DNA from: Robiginitomaculum sp.
GTDB lineage: Bacteria; Pseudomonadota; Alphaproteobacteria; Caulobacterales; Maricaulaceae
Assembly (NCBI GenBank): GCA_016765135.1
Contig: JAESQN010000033.1
Coordinates: 1-64,000, forward strand
DNA: 64,000 nucleotides
Direction of reading: 5' to 3'
Both the position numbers and the translations under genes were made by a program. The notes beneath the pieces were generated by a model that saw only the letters and a list, made by a program, of their open reading frames with translations, was not told the DNA's origin and searched no databases. Of the stretch, positions 25,152-33,053 are shown in pieces (position 1 is the stretch's first letter; each line of letters starts with the position of its first letter).

Positions 25152-25260
25152 GGGGTGCTCCCTTATAATTTGTTCCGCTCGGAATGTGCGAAATCTATTA
25201 CAAGCATAAAGCGTCCAAAGTGGTTAACACAAGGTTAAAACCCACGCTATTTCCCGCTTT

Positions 25261-26289
25261 TTACGTGATTTTTACCAGCATCTTTCCTTGTTTGTCACCG
25301 GAAAAAAGCCGTAAAAATGCCTCGGGAGCCTTGTCTAACCCCTCCAAAACTGTCTCTTGTTGCACCAGCTTGCCAGCCGCCATAAGAGGCCCGAGTTTGG
25401 CAAAATATTCCAGCGCATACTTGCTATAGTTGGATACAATAAAACCCTGTACTTTCAACGACTTACCAACGATTTGCACCAAGTTGGATGGGCCGGGCAC
25501 AGGGGCTTCGTCATTATAGGCGGAAATCATACCACACACGGCCATACGGCCAAATATTTTCATATTATTCAGGGCCGCTTCCAGCATGATTCCACCGACA
25601 TTTTCGAAATAAACGTCGATTCCACCCGGCGCAGCGTTTCTGATGGCTTTTGTCATATTTGCTGCATTTTCTGCGGTTTTGTAATTTATTGCCGAATCAC
25701 ATCCATGCGCGACGAGCCATTTACACTTGGCATCTGTGCCTGCAATTCCGATGACAGTGGCCCCGTCCGCCTTGGCTAACTGGCACACGGTCGAGCCAAC
25801 CGCCCCCGCCGCACCGGACACCAGAACCGTCTCGCCTGGCTGAAATTCGGCGACTTTATACAGGCCCGCATAGGCGGTCAGACCCGGCATTCCCGCCACG
25901 CCGAGATAGGCTTGGGCCGGCAACATATTGGGATCGACCTTTTGTAGCATCACTTTACGCATGTCCTCCACATTGGCTGTGAACATCTCGCGCCAACCAA
26001 GCATGGTCATGACCCAGTCCCCGACTTTAAAATCCTTATGGCCAGAATGTGTGACCTCACCAATTGCGCCGCCCTCAAGTGGTTCGCCGATTTGAAACGG
26101 CTCAATATAGGTCTTTATCCCGCTCATGCGTCCGCGCATATAAGGGTCAACACTCATCCAATGGTTCCGCACGGTAATCTCGCCGTCTCCGGCAGGACTG
26201 ACGTCCGTGGTGGTCATTTCAAAATGTTCGGGTGTCGGCAGGCCCTTGGGATAGGCGGTTAGACAGATATTGTTTGTTTTTAAAGACAT
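25261..26289 (-). CDS. NADP-dependent zinc-less MDR oxidoreductase (curcumin/leukotriene reductase type)
   Basis: 342 residues from the ATG at 26289, which follows GGAGCCAAGC; an earlier in-frame ATG lacks a ribosome site. Seen: HWMSVDPYMRGRMSG, the Rossmann motif VSGAAGAVGSTVCQLAKA, GIAGTDAKCKWL, and YFENVGGIMLEAALNNMKIF, all typical of the MDR group with YncB/CurA and PTGR. These enzymes reduce alkenals and enones with NADPH. No zinc ligands are present. It is a single gene divergent from the next oxidoreductase. The exact substrate is unknown. Confidence 0.9.
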   Translation of the reverse strand: MSLKTNNICLTAYPKGLPTPEHFEMTTTDVSPAGDGEITVRNHWMSVDPYMRGRMSGIKTYIEPFQIGEPLEGGAIGEVTHSGHKDFKVGDWVMTMLGWREMFTANVEDMRKVMLQKVDPNMLPAQAYLGVAGMPGLTAYAGLYKVAEFQPGETVLVSGAAGAVGSTVCQLAKADGATVIGIAGTDAKCKWLVAHGCDSAINYKTAENAANMTKAIRNAAPGGIDVYFENVGGIMLEAALNNMKIFGRMAVCGMISAYNDEAPVPGPSNLVQIVGKSLKVQGFIVSNYSKYALEYFAKLGPLMAAGKLVQQETVLEGLDKAPEAFLRLFSGDKQGKMLVKIT

Positions 26290-26380
26290 GCTTGGCTCCA
26301 TATGCATATTGTTGTATATGGTAACTAGCACTTGAACCAAGGTGCCGTATAGGGGAAAGTGTACCTAATTGGAGAAATAC

Positions 26381-27289
26381 ATGAATATGGCGAAACTAAA
26401 AATCGGAGTTATCGGGGCAGGCGTCTTTGGCAATTACCATGCCGCCAAATGCGCCGCGCACCCTCGCCATGACTTTGTCGGTATTTATGATCCGGGTCAC
26501 AAACGTGTGCGGTGCGCTGCCAAACGGCACGGCACAAAGGCTTTTGACAATTGCAACACACTTTTAGCCAGTGTTGACGCCGTTGTCATTGCCAGTATCG
26601 CCGTACACCACGGCCCCATAGCAGTCGCGGCTCTCAAGGCAGGCTGCCATGTTTTGGTCGAAAAACCTGTCGCCAGTGATTTATCCTTTGCCCAAACTAT
26701 GGTAGATTTGGCACAAGAAAAAAATCTGGTATTGCAAGTGGGCCACCAGGAACGGTTTGTCGCCCGGGCTATCGGGTTGGACAACGCCCCTGAAAAACCT
26801 CTCCATATTAAAGCCACCCGCTTTGGCCCAATGGCCGTACGCGGAACGGATGTATCTGTCACCTTGGACTTGATGACCCATGATCTGGATATGGTTATGT
26901 GGCTAATGGGGGAGCGGCCTACCAGTATTAGCGGAGATGCCATACGGGTGTATTCAGACACTCCAGACGCCGCCCGCGCCGTTCTCACATTTGCGGATGG
27001 GGCCACCGCCCACTTGGAAGCCTCTCGCTGCGAAACGGGGCCGAGGCGGGTTATGCACATAGAATATCCCGACGGATATGTACGCATAGATTTTGTTAAC
27101 AAGACCTTTGAGGATACAACTGGCTACGGGTTTAACAAAGATTTTGCGTCCCACCCCTTGGCCCAAGACAGCCTCGGGGCGGGCACCAGCTCTTTTACAT
27201 CCGCCGTACTGGACGGCACACCGATTGCCATTACCGGGCAAGACGGCCTGAACGCTGTGGAAATGGCGCTAAAAATTGATGGAAATTAA
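26381..27289 (+). CDS. Gfo/Idh/MocA-family oxidoreductase
   Basis: 302 residues from the ATG at 26381, with GGAG six bases upstream. N-terminal Rossmann fold KIGVIGAGVFGNYHAAKCAA, then VDAVVIASIAVHHGPIAVAA, LVEKPVASD (conserved EKP), and the dehydrogenase half with DLMTHDLDMVMWLMGERP (conserved His). Family members oxidise or isomerise sugars, inositol or, in some alphaproteobacteria, act near LpxI/LpxB as UDP-sugar enzymes. No such neighbours are here, so the substrate is open. A serine hydrolase gene follows after 12 bases, perhaps in one transcript. Confidence 0.88.
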   Translation: MNMAKLKIGVIGAGVFGNYHAAKCAAHPRHDFVGIYDPGHKRVRCAAKRHGTKAFDNCNTLLASVDAVVIASIAVHHGPIAVAALKAGCHVLVEKPVASDLSFAQTMVDLAQEKNLVLQVGHQERFVARAIGLDNAPEKPLHIKATRFGPMAVRGTDVSVTLDLMTHDLDMVMWLMGERPTSISGDAIRVYSDTPDAARAVLTFADGATAHLEASRCETGPRRVMHIEYPDGYVRIDFVNKTFEDTTGYGFNKDFASHPLAQDSLGAGTSSFTSAVLDGTPIAITGQDGLNAVEMALKIDGN

Positions 27290-27301
27290 CGAGAGACCCT
27301 C

Positions 27302-28510
27302 ATGAAAATATTTGCTTCCGGCTTGATCGGTATCGTGATTTTAGCTTTGTTGTTCACCGCTATTAAATGGAAGGGCATCAACAGACTTCTCAAGGTCAAT
27401 TCTTTGTTTGAAGAAGACAAAATCGTCCACAACTTTTCCAATATGAAAGACCTGCTTTATGCGGATAAATTACCGGTTTCGGGCACTAAACACATTTGGC
27501 CGGTTAATCTGCAACCGCTTCCAGAAGCATTTTCATTTTCAAACCAGAGTTTGAACATTGAAGACATATTGAAAGAGACTAAAACCACGGCACTCATCGT
27601 GGTCAAGGACGGTACAATCGTATTTGAAGATTATTATCTGGGTACAGATGTGGACGATAAACGCATATCCTGGTCCATATCCAAATCCTTTATCTCCAGC
27701 CTGGTCGGCATCGCCGTTCAGGACGGAGATATAAAAAATATTGACGACCAGGTGACCGATTATGTGCCCGCGCTCAAAGGCTCCGTCTATGAAGGTGCGA
27801 CCCTTCGCAATGTCCTGCACATGGCCAGTGGTGCGGAATTTAACGAAGATTATCTTGATAAAAACTCCGACATCAACAAGATGGGCCGGGCCTTAGCTAT
27901 GGGCGGGTCTCTTGATGATTTCGCCGCCAATGTTAAAACTCGTGCTCGTGAACCCGGTGACGCCCGCCAATATTGCTCTATCGACACCCATGTAATTTCC
28001 ATGGTGTTGCGCGCTGCGACCGGCCAGACAATACAGGATTATTTTGTCGAAAACCTGTGGTCAAAAATCGGCGCCGGGGCTGATGCATGGTACACAACGG
28101 ACGGGGACGGCACTGCCTTTGCCCTTGGCGGTCTAAACATGCGCACCCGCGATTATGCCCTGTTTGGCGAGCTCATGCGCAATAACGGCTTTCGCGGCAA
28201 TGTTGAGATTATTCCTGCCGCATGGGTTGCCGAAAGCACGGCCGATTCGGCACCAAGTGACGCTGAGGGCAATCCTCTGGGCTACGGGTATCAATGGTGG
28301 ACGCCCGAACGGGCGGACGGTGAATTCTTCGCTATCGGGATTTATGGCCAATATGTTTATATCAACCCGAAAGCAGGCATAGTCATCGCTAAAAACTCTG
28401 CACACCGCGAATTTATGGCCATAGATAAAGAGCCCCAGGGCCATATCGCCAGAAATATGGAGATGTTTAGGAGCATTGCCGAGCATTATTCGGACTGGCA
28501 ACGCAAGTAA
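27302..28510 (+). CDS. Serine hydrolase of the beta-lactamase/PBP4* (class C) family
   Basis: 402 residues. N-terminal membrane anchor or signal (FASGLIGIVILALLFTAI). The Ser-x-x-Lys nucleophile motif is in SWSISKSFISSLVG near residue 127. A YCS stretch (ARQYCSID) takes the place of the Tyr-x-Asn motif, and EFFAIGIYGQYVYI lies where the third element is expected. GGLNMRTRDYALFGELM is common in this family. Such enzymes are peptidases, esterases or amidases in the periplasm rather than resistance enzymes. It is probably co-transcribed with the upstream oxidoreductase. The actual substrate is unknown. Confidence 0.85.
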   Translation: MKIFASGLIGIVILALLFTAIKWKGINRLLKVNSLFEEDKIVHNFSNMKDLLYADKLPVSGTKHIWPVNLQPLPEAFSFSNQSLNIEDILKETKTTALIVVKDGTIVFEDYYLGTDVDDKRISWSISKSFISSLVGIAVQDGDIKNIDDQVTDYVPALKGSVYEGATLRNVLHMASGAEFNEDYLDKNSDINKMGRALAMGGSLDDFAANVKTRAREPGDARQYCSIDTHVISMVLRAATGQTIQDYFVENLWSKIGAGADAWYTTDGDGTAFALGGLNMRTRDYALFGELMRNNGFRGNVEIIPAAWVAESTADSAPSDAEGNPLGYGYQWWTPERADGEFFAIGIYGQYVYINPKAGIVIAKNSAHREFMAIDKEPQGHIARNMEMFRSIAEHYSDWQRK

Positions 28511-28519
28511 TACATTAGC

Positions 28520-28545
28520 CTTACATTAATTTTTATTAATGTAAG
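28520..28545. terminator. AT-rich hairpin after the serine hydrolase gene
   Basis: CTTACATTAAT (28520-28530), loop TTTT, ATTAATGTAAG (28535-28545): a perfect 11-base stem ten bases after the stop. It has few G/C pairs and no T tract beyond, so it is a weak terminator or an mRNA-end hairpin. Confidence 0.5.
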
Positions 28546-28634
28546 TTCATCAAAGTCTATTTGCGAAACAGGCGCATATGAGGTAATCTGTTAGGGTACC
28601 TATTATTTACAAAACCCCTTATTTGGAGCTCCTT

Positions 28635-29135
28635 ATGACTAATCTCACCAAAATATCAACACTTCTCGCCAGTGTAGCTGTACTAGCTTTATCCGGCTGC
28701 GCCTCTACAAGTACCGCTGATAACGCTACCGAACAGGCCGCTGTTAAAAGCGAGGAAATGGTAAAAGGCGCCGAAGACAAAATGGTCGACAAGATGGAAG
28801 ATAAGATGGTCGACAAAATGGAAGATAAGATGGCCGACAAAGACATGAAAAAGCACAAAATGCACAAAAAGCATAAGATGAAACATATGGATATGTCGAA
28901 AGTGGATATGTCAAAAGTTTCCAGCGAATGTCAAACCATGATCACCAAAATGCAAAAAAAGCATAAGATGATGAAAGACGGTAAGATGATGGAAGGCGAT
29001 AAGATGATGAAAGACGATAAGATGATGAAAGACAAGGGTCATGACATGGAAAAAATGGAAGCTAAAAAAGCCAAGTACAAAAAGTGCAAGGCAGAAATCA
29101 AAGCCGCGAAAACCGATAAAACTTATGGAAGCTGA
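28635..29135 (+). CDS. Met/Lys/Asp-rich lipoprotein, putative metal binder
   Basis: 166 residues from the ATG at 28635, with GGAG upstream. A lipoprotein signal ends at ALSGCAS. The mature protein is extremely rich in Met, Lys, Asp and His: EDKMVDKMEDKMVDKMEDKM arises from a 24-base tandem repeat, followed by KKHKMHKKHKMKHMDMSK. Two Cys sit in SSECQTMITKMQ and AKYKKCKAEI. It shares DMSKxS-ECQ and GHDMEKM-KKAK--KC with the next gene, so the pair is paralogous. Met-rich periplasmic proteins often bind Cu(I)/Ag(I). No known family is recognised; metal storage or shuttling beside the Cus-like pump is an inference. Confidence 0.82.
   Translation: MTNLTKISTLLASVAVLALSGCASTSTADNATEQAAVKSEEMVKGAEDKMVDKMEDKMVDKMEDKMADKDMKKHKMHKKHKMKHMDMSKVDMSKVSSECQTMITKMQKKHKMMKDGKMMEGDKMMKDDKMMKDKGHDMEKMEAKKAKYKKCKAEIKAAKTDKTYGS
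28782..28847 (+). repeat. 24-base tandem repeat inside the Met-rich lipoprotein gene
   Basis: Two near-identical 24-base units (28782-28805 and 28806-28829, each starting ATGGTCGACAA and ending GAAGATAAG) and a partial third (28830-28847). They encode M-V-D-K-M-E-D-K units. Such units can expand or contract by slippage and would change the number of Met ligands. Confidence 0.85.
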
Positions 29136-29171
29136 TCTATATTAAACCATCTAAATAGATATATTTCTGAA

Positions 29172-29204
29172 AAATACGCGAACGGGAGTTTGCGTATTTT
29201 TTTG
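29172..29204 (+). terminator. Intrinsic terminator after the Met-rich lipoprotein gene
   Basis: AAATACGCGAA and TTTGCGTATTT (ending at 29198) form a stem around CGGGAG, with one G-T pair, followed by TTTTT. It separates the two Met-rich genes into independent transcripts. Confidence 0.75.
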
Positions 29205-29295
29205 TGCGTAAATCATATATATTTACTGAACTGTGCCGTGAGGGGCAATGGAGTTTGGCGCGTATAAAGGACATAACCTTTTATTTGGAGACCCC

Positions 29296-29652
29296 ATGAC
29301 TAAAATCACAAAAACACCAGTTCTTGTTGCTGGCGCCGTCCTTTTGAGCTTTGCAGCCACAAGCTACGCCCACCCAAAAAAACACGAAGACATGTCGCAA
29401 ACCGAGCAAACCCAGAAAACCCAGAAAACAATGTCACACGACAACCATACAGACATGAAAATGGAGAAAAAAGACAAACCCAAAATGGACATGTCAAAAA
29501 TCTCTGCTGAATGCCAAACCGTATTGAAAAAGATGAATGACCACGGCATGAAAAATACGGAAGGTCACGACATGGAAAAAATGAAAACCAAAAAAGCGAA
29601 ACACGAAAAATGCATGACGGAAATGAAAGAAGCCATGTCCCACAAGCCCTAA
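29296..29652 (+). CDS. Met/His/Lys-rich periplasmic protein, paralogue of the lipoprotein
   Basis: 118 residues from the ATG at 29296, with TTGGAGACCCC upstream; the in-frame extension to 29248 has no ribosome site. A signal peptide ends in SYAHPKKH. The mature protein is polar with many Met, His and Lys (MSHDNHTDMKMEKKDKPKMD). It shares DMSKISAECQTVLKKM and GHDMEKMKTKKAKHEKC with the upstream lipoprotein, with the two Cys at matching places. It is a cleaved-export rather than a lipid-anchored form. A metal-binding role is inferred from composition and neighbours; no known family fits. Confidence 0.8.
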   Translation: MTKITKTPVLVAGAVLLSFAATSYAHPKKHEDMSQTEQTQKTQKTMSHDNHTDMKMEKKDKPKMDMSKISAECQTVLKKMNDHGMKNTEGHDMEKMKTKKAKHEKCMTEMKEAMSHKP

Positions 29653-29692
29653 TCCGATCTCTACTTACCCCTCGTTTTGATTGGATAACTGG

Positions 29693-29740
29693 TTGGACAT
29701 AGTCAAGCAAACTGCGACACAGATGCGACACTATGTCCAA
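29693..29740. promoter_or_regulatory. Inverted repeat upstream of the efflux gene cluster
   Basis: TTGGACATAGT (29693-29703) and ACTATGTCCAA (29730-29740) are perfect reverse complements 26 bases apart, with the direct repeat GCGACA at 29714-29719 and 29724-29729 between them. It lies 55 bases upstream of the Cys-rich gene that opens the efflux cluster. It could be an operator or the end hairpin of the previous gene; without a T tract a regulatory role is more likely. Confidence 0.5.
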
Positions 29741-29794
29741 TCGCCATTTATCTTAATTTACAGAAAATGGCTTTACACAATAGATAAAGATGAA

Positions 29795-30214
29795 ATGAAA
29801 TTAGACCCAAAATCATTTAAACGAAAATTCACGTCCATTTTCGGCGTCCTGTTTGCTTGGATTTTTTTGATTTCAAGTGCGGGTTATGCCCAGCCAGCGT
29901 CACCAATACAAAACGCGCAAGCCGCACAAAACATTCAAATTTTCACACCGAGTGCCATTTCAAAAACACAAGACATTGCCGAAAAATGCGTGGAAAAAGC
30001 CAAGACTGACAATTGTTGCCCGAACGACCAGCCACCCCCATGCTCTGGTGATGACAACTGCGTAGACCCGTGTGTCAGCACAGGCGTCACAAGCGCGGTA
30101 CTGGGCGGAGCCGCGAATCTCATTGACTTGCCGCGCACATCTGTTGTCCTCAACGGGCCTGTGACCAATAGCGGTCTCGCACCCTATACTATTTCCCCAC
30201 CTCCGCGAAACTAA
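29795..30214 (+). CDS. Cys-rich exported protein preceding the efflux operon
   Basis: 139 residues from the ATG at 29795; earlier in-frame starts would read through the inverted repeat. Basic N-terminus, hydrophobic core (FGVLFAWIFLISSAGYAQPA) and a likely cleavage after YAQ. The mature part has seven Cys, in CVEKAK, NCCPN, PPPCSG, DNCVDPCV, and a Pro/Asn-rich end. No family recognised. It lies 63 bases before the cusC-like gene on the same strand, so it may be the first gene of the pump operon. A periplasmic metal-binding role is suggested only by Cys content and position. Confidence 0.6.
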   Translation: MKLDPKSFKRKFTSIFGVLFAWIFLISSAGYAQPASPIQNAQAAQNIQIFTPSAISKTQDIAEKCVEKAKTDNCCPNDQPPPCSGDDNCVDPCVSTGVTSAVLGGAANLIDLPRTSVVLNGPVTNSGLAPYTISPPPRN

Positions 30215-30277
30215 CATCAAGTTTAGCGTGTTTAAGCACGCCTGTATTTCTGTTAGTTTTGTTGAGGAAATCTTCCT

Positions 30278-31516
30278 ATGTTTCGTATATTATTATGGCT
30301 GTTTACCGCTCTGTTCTTGGCGGTTAATGGTACAATCTCCGTAGCCCAAATCCCGTTGACTTTACCTGAGACGGTAAATCTCGCCCTTAAAATCAATGAC
30401 CCAAGTGTCGCCGTTTTCGATGAACGCGCTGCCGCTCTTGAAGATCAGGCCATTGCTGAAAGCCAATTACCCGATCCGGTTTTAAATGCCAGCATCGTCA
30501 ATTTTCCGCTGTCCAGTTTTGATTATAACCGCGAGCCCATGACCCAGCTCAAATTCGGTATAAGTCAAAAACTGCCTAAGGGTAATACGCTGGCACTGAC
30601 CCGCGCCAAACGTCAAACCCAGGCTAAAGACCAACGCTTGCAAAAAGAATTGCGCGAAAGGCAAATCGTAATGGGGGCCCGCCAGACCTGGCTGACATTG
30701 TATTATTGGCGCGAAGCGCGAAAACTCACCGAAGAAAGCCAGCGCAAGGTCGGCCAGCTTGGCGGTGTTGCCGAGGCGGTCTACGCCACCGGACGCAGCT
30801 CCTTGCAAGATGTGCTGCGGGTGGATTTGGAAACAACGGCTCTGGGTGCCAAGTTGATTGATATAGACAGAAACCAGGACATAGCTCGGGCGGATATGGA
30901 GCGGCTTATTGGCCGTAGCGACGGGCAAAGACCGATAACATCCGCCTTCCCCGTTCTGCCCACGGTGAACGGAGAGGCCGACATTCGCATCAACCTGCCG
31001 CGCCATCCGTCTTTGCAAGTTTTGGATGCACGGATTGAAACCAAAAGCCGGGATGTGGATTTGGCCAAAGAGCAATACAAACCCGGCTTTGCCTTTAATG
31101 CCAGTTACGGCCTGCGCGATTCAAGATCAGACTTTGGCTCTGTTGGCGTATCGGTGCAACTACCTTTGTTTTCAAAAAAGAACAAAGACTATGCCCTCAG
31201 CGCCTCAAAACGGATGCGGGCGGCCCAGCGGCTTGAACGCGATGTACAAGCTTTGGAGCTGGAGCGCAGCTTGCGCCGGGAATGGGCGCAATATACGCGG
31301 CTCGGTGAACGCATTACGGCTTATGAAAGCGATGTTCTCATCCGCGCCACCGAGACCAGCGAGGCCGCTATGAGCGCCTATGAAAATGAGTTAGCGGATT
31401 TTTCCGAACTTATCAGGGCCGAACTGGCGGTTCTTGACATCAAACTGATCCTGCTTCGTTTGCGCATTGAGCGCGCCGTCGCCAAAACCAATCTTTTATA
31501 CCTTAGTGGAGCGTAA
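30278..31516 (+). CDS. cusC: TolC-family outer-membrane efflux protein (CusC/CzcC-like)
   Basis: Outer-membrane channel of a tripartite heavy-metal pump, 412 residues. A signal peptide ends near ISVAQIP. The OEP repeats follow: LPETVNLALKINDPSVAVF, QLPDPVLNASIVNFP, GISQKLPKGNTLALTRAKRQ, and YATGRSSLQDVLRVDLETTA. It starts the C-B-A order with the adaptor one base downstream of its stop. No lipid-anchor Cys is seen, unlike E. coli CusC. The metal preference cannot be told from this subunit; the partners point to Cu/Ag. Confidence 0.92.
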   Translation: MFRILLWLFTALFLAVNGTISVAQIPLTLPETVNLALKINDPSVAVFDERAAALEDQAIAESQLPDPVLNASIVNFPLSSFDYNREPMTQLKFGISQKLPKGNTLALTRAKRQTQAKDQRLQKELRERQIVMGARQTWLTLYYWREARKLTEESQRKVGQLGGVAEAVYATGRSSLQDVLRVDLETTALGAKLIDIDRNQDIARADMERLIGRSDGQRPITSAFPVLPTVNGEADIRINLPRHPSLQVLDARIETKSRDVDLAKEQYKPGFAFNASYGLRDSRSDFGSVGVSVQLPLFSKKNKDYALSASKRMRAAQRLERDVQALELERSLRREWAQYTRLGERITAYESDVLIRATETSEAAMSAYENELADFSELIRAELAVLDIKLILLRLRIERAVAKTNLLYLSGA

Positions 31517-31517
31517 A

Positions 31518-33053
31518 ATGAACTTCTCAAAAATAGCGACAATTTCAGCCATATTTATCCTCGGCCTCGGCAGTGGTATTGTGGTGAACAAATATCTCCT
31601 TGGAGGTGATACAAGCTCTGGCAACACTGCCGCACCTGCCTCGGCTGAAAAGAAACCTTTATATTGGCAAGCGCCAATGGACAAAAGCTTTCGCAGCGAC
31701 AATCCGGGAAAATCCCCTATGGGTATGGATCTTATCCCGATTTACGCGGACGATAACGCAGATGACGACGGCAGGAATTTGGTGCGTATCAACCCGGTTG
31801 TGCAAAACAATATTGGCGTTCGAACCGCGCTTGTTGGTTCCAGCGACCAGGCCCCGCAAATCGAAACCGTCGGCACCATACAGATAGACGATGACCGCAC
31901 TTCGGTGGTTGATGTACGCACAGAAGGCTGGATCGAACGCATGCCTATCAAAGCTGTGGGTGACGAAATTAAAAAAGGTCAATTGCTGTTTCAACTATAT
32001 TCACGGCCACTGGTCAGCGCCCAGGAAGAATATTTACAAGCCCAACGCATGGGCCGCGAAAACCTGGTGCGGGCCACCAGATCGCGATTGTTGTCTCTGG
32101 GTATGAATGCACGCACCATTGACCGCTTGACCAAGGACGGAAAATCAATCCGCTTGATGAGTATTTATGCGCCGCAAAACGGTATTGTCACCTTCATGGG
32201 TGCTGGTGAAGGTGCATTTATCAAGCCCGGTATGAATGTTTTAAAACTGGTTGATCTAAAAACCGTCTGGGCCATTGCCGATGTGTTTGAAGACCAGGTT
32301 CACCAGGTCAAGCCGGGCCAGCAAGTCATCATGCATATGGGCGGCATGCCGGAGCGGGAATGGAAAGGCAAAGTCGAATATATTTACCCGACCGTCAACG
32401 CCAAAGCACGGACAGTGCAAGTGCGTATCAGCTTTGATAACAAAGACGGTCTGCTACGCCCCGACATGTTTGCGCGTCTCACTATATTGACAGACCACAA
32501 AAACGGTGGTGATGAAAATGTTGTCTCAATCCCCCGCGAAGCCCTGATTAGAACCGGACGTTCGGAGCGGGTTATTCTGGCGCTCGGGGATGGGCTATAC
32601 CAGCCAGCCAAAGTGGTTTCTGGTCAGGAAATCGGTGATAATATCGAGATATTATCCGGGCTGAATGTTGGCGAAAAAATCGTGATATCGTCGCAATTTT
32701 TGCTGGATTCGGAAGCGTCATTGCGCGGCACGCTCTTGCGTCTCACGCCTGAAAACCCGGACGAAATGCCTGACATGGACACCGAACCATCCATCGGTTT
32801 AGCCGAGGGAACCGTAGTCTCTTTGATGAAAGATCACGGCATGGTCACGGTCGATCATGAACCTATTGAAGCACTGGATTGGCCAGCTATGACAATGCAA
32901 TTTTTCGTAGACAAGGCTTTGCTGGAAAAAATCGCGGTCGGTGATCATGTGACAATTTCCGTCATGAGTACGCCAGATGAAAACGGTGATTACACCCTCA
33001 GTGATATTGAACCAATGCAAATGCCGAAAATGGACGGGGAGAAAAAACAATGA
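31518..33053 (+). CDS. cusB: RND periplasmic adaptor with C-terminal CusF-like domain (CusB-like)
   Basis: 511 residues from the ATG at 31518, with GTGGAGC upstream. One N-terminal membrane segment, then a heavy-metal-binding domain (YWQAPMDKSFRSDNPGKSPM, GMDLIPIY). The adaptor core follows with barrel-sandwich and beta-barrel parts (VVDVRTEGWIERMPIKAVGD, GAFIKPGMNVLKLVDLKTVW). The last ~75 residues are a CusF-like domain with HEPIEALDWPAMTMQFFV, holding the His, Trp and two Met of the copper/silver site. This fusion places a chaperone on the adaptor and argues for Cu(I)/Ag(I) as substrate. It overlaps cusA by four bases. Confidence 0.94.
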   Translation: MNFSKIATISAIFILGLGSGIVVNKYLLGGDTSSGNTAAPASAEKKPLYWQAPMDKSFRSDNPGKSPMGMDLIPIYADDNADDDGRNLVRINPVVQNNIGVRTALVGSSDQAPQIETVGTIQIDDDRTSVVDVRTEGWIERMPIKAVGDEIKKGQLLFQLYSRPLVSAQEEYLQAQRMGRENLVRATRSRLLSLGMNARTIDRLTKDGKSIRLMSIYAPQNGIVTFMGAGEGAFIKPGMNVLKLVDLKTVWAIADVFEDQVHQVKPGQQVIMHMGGMPEREWKGKVEYIYPTVNAKARTVQVRISFDNKDGLLRPDMFARLTILTDHKNGGDENVVSIPREALIRTGRSERVILALGDGLYQPAKVVSGQEIGDNIEILSGLNVGEKIVISSQFLLDSEASLRGTLLRLTPENPDEMPDMDTEPSIGLAEGTVVSLMKDHGMVTVDHEPIEALDWPAMTMQFFVDKALLEKIAVGDHVTISVMSTPDENGDYTLSDIEPMQMPKMDGEKKQ

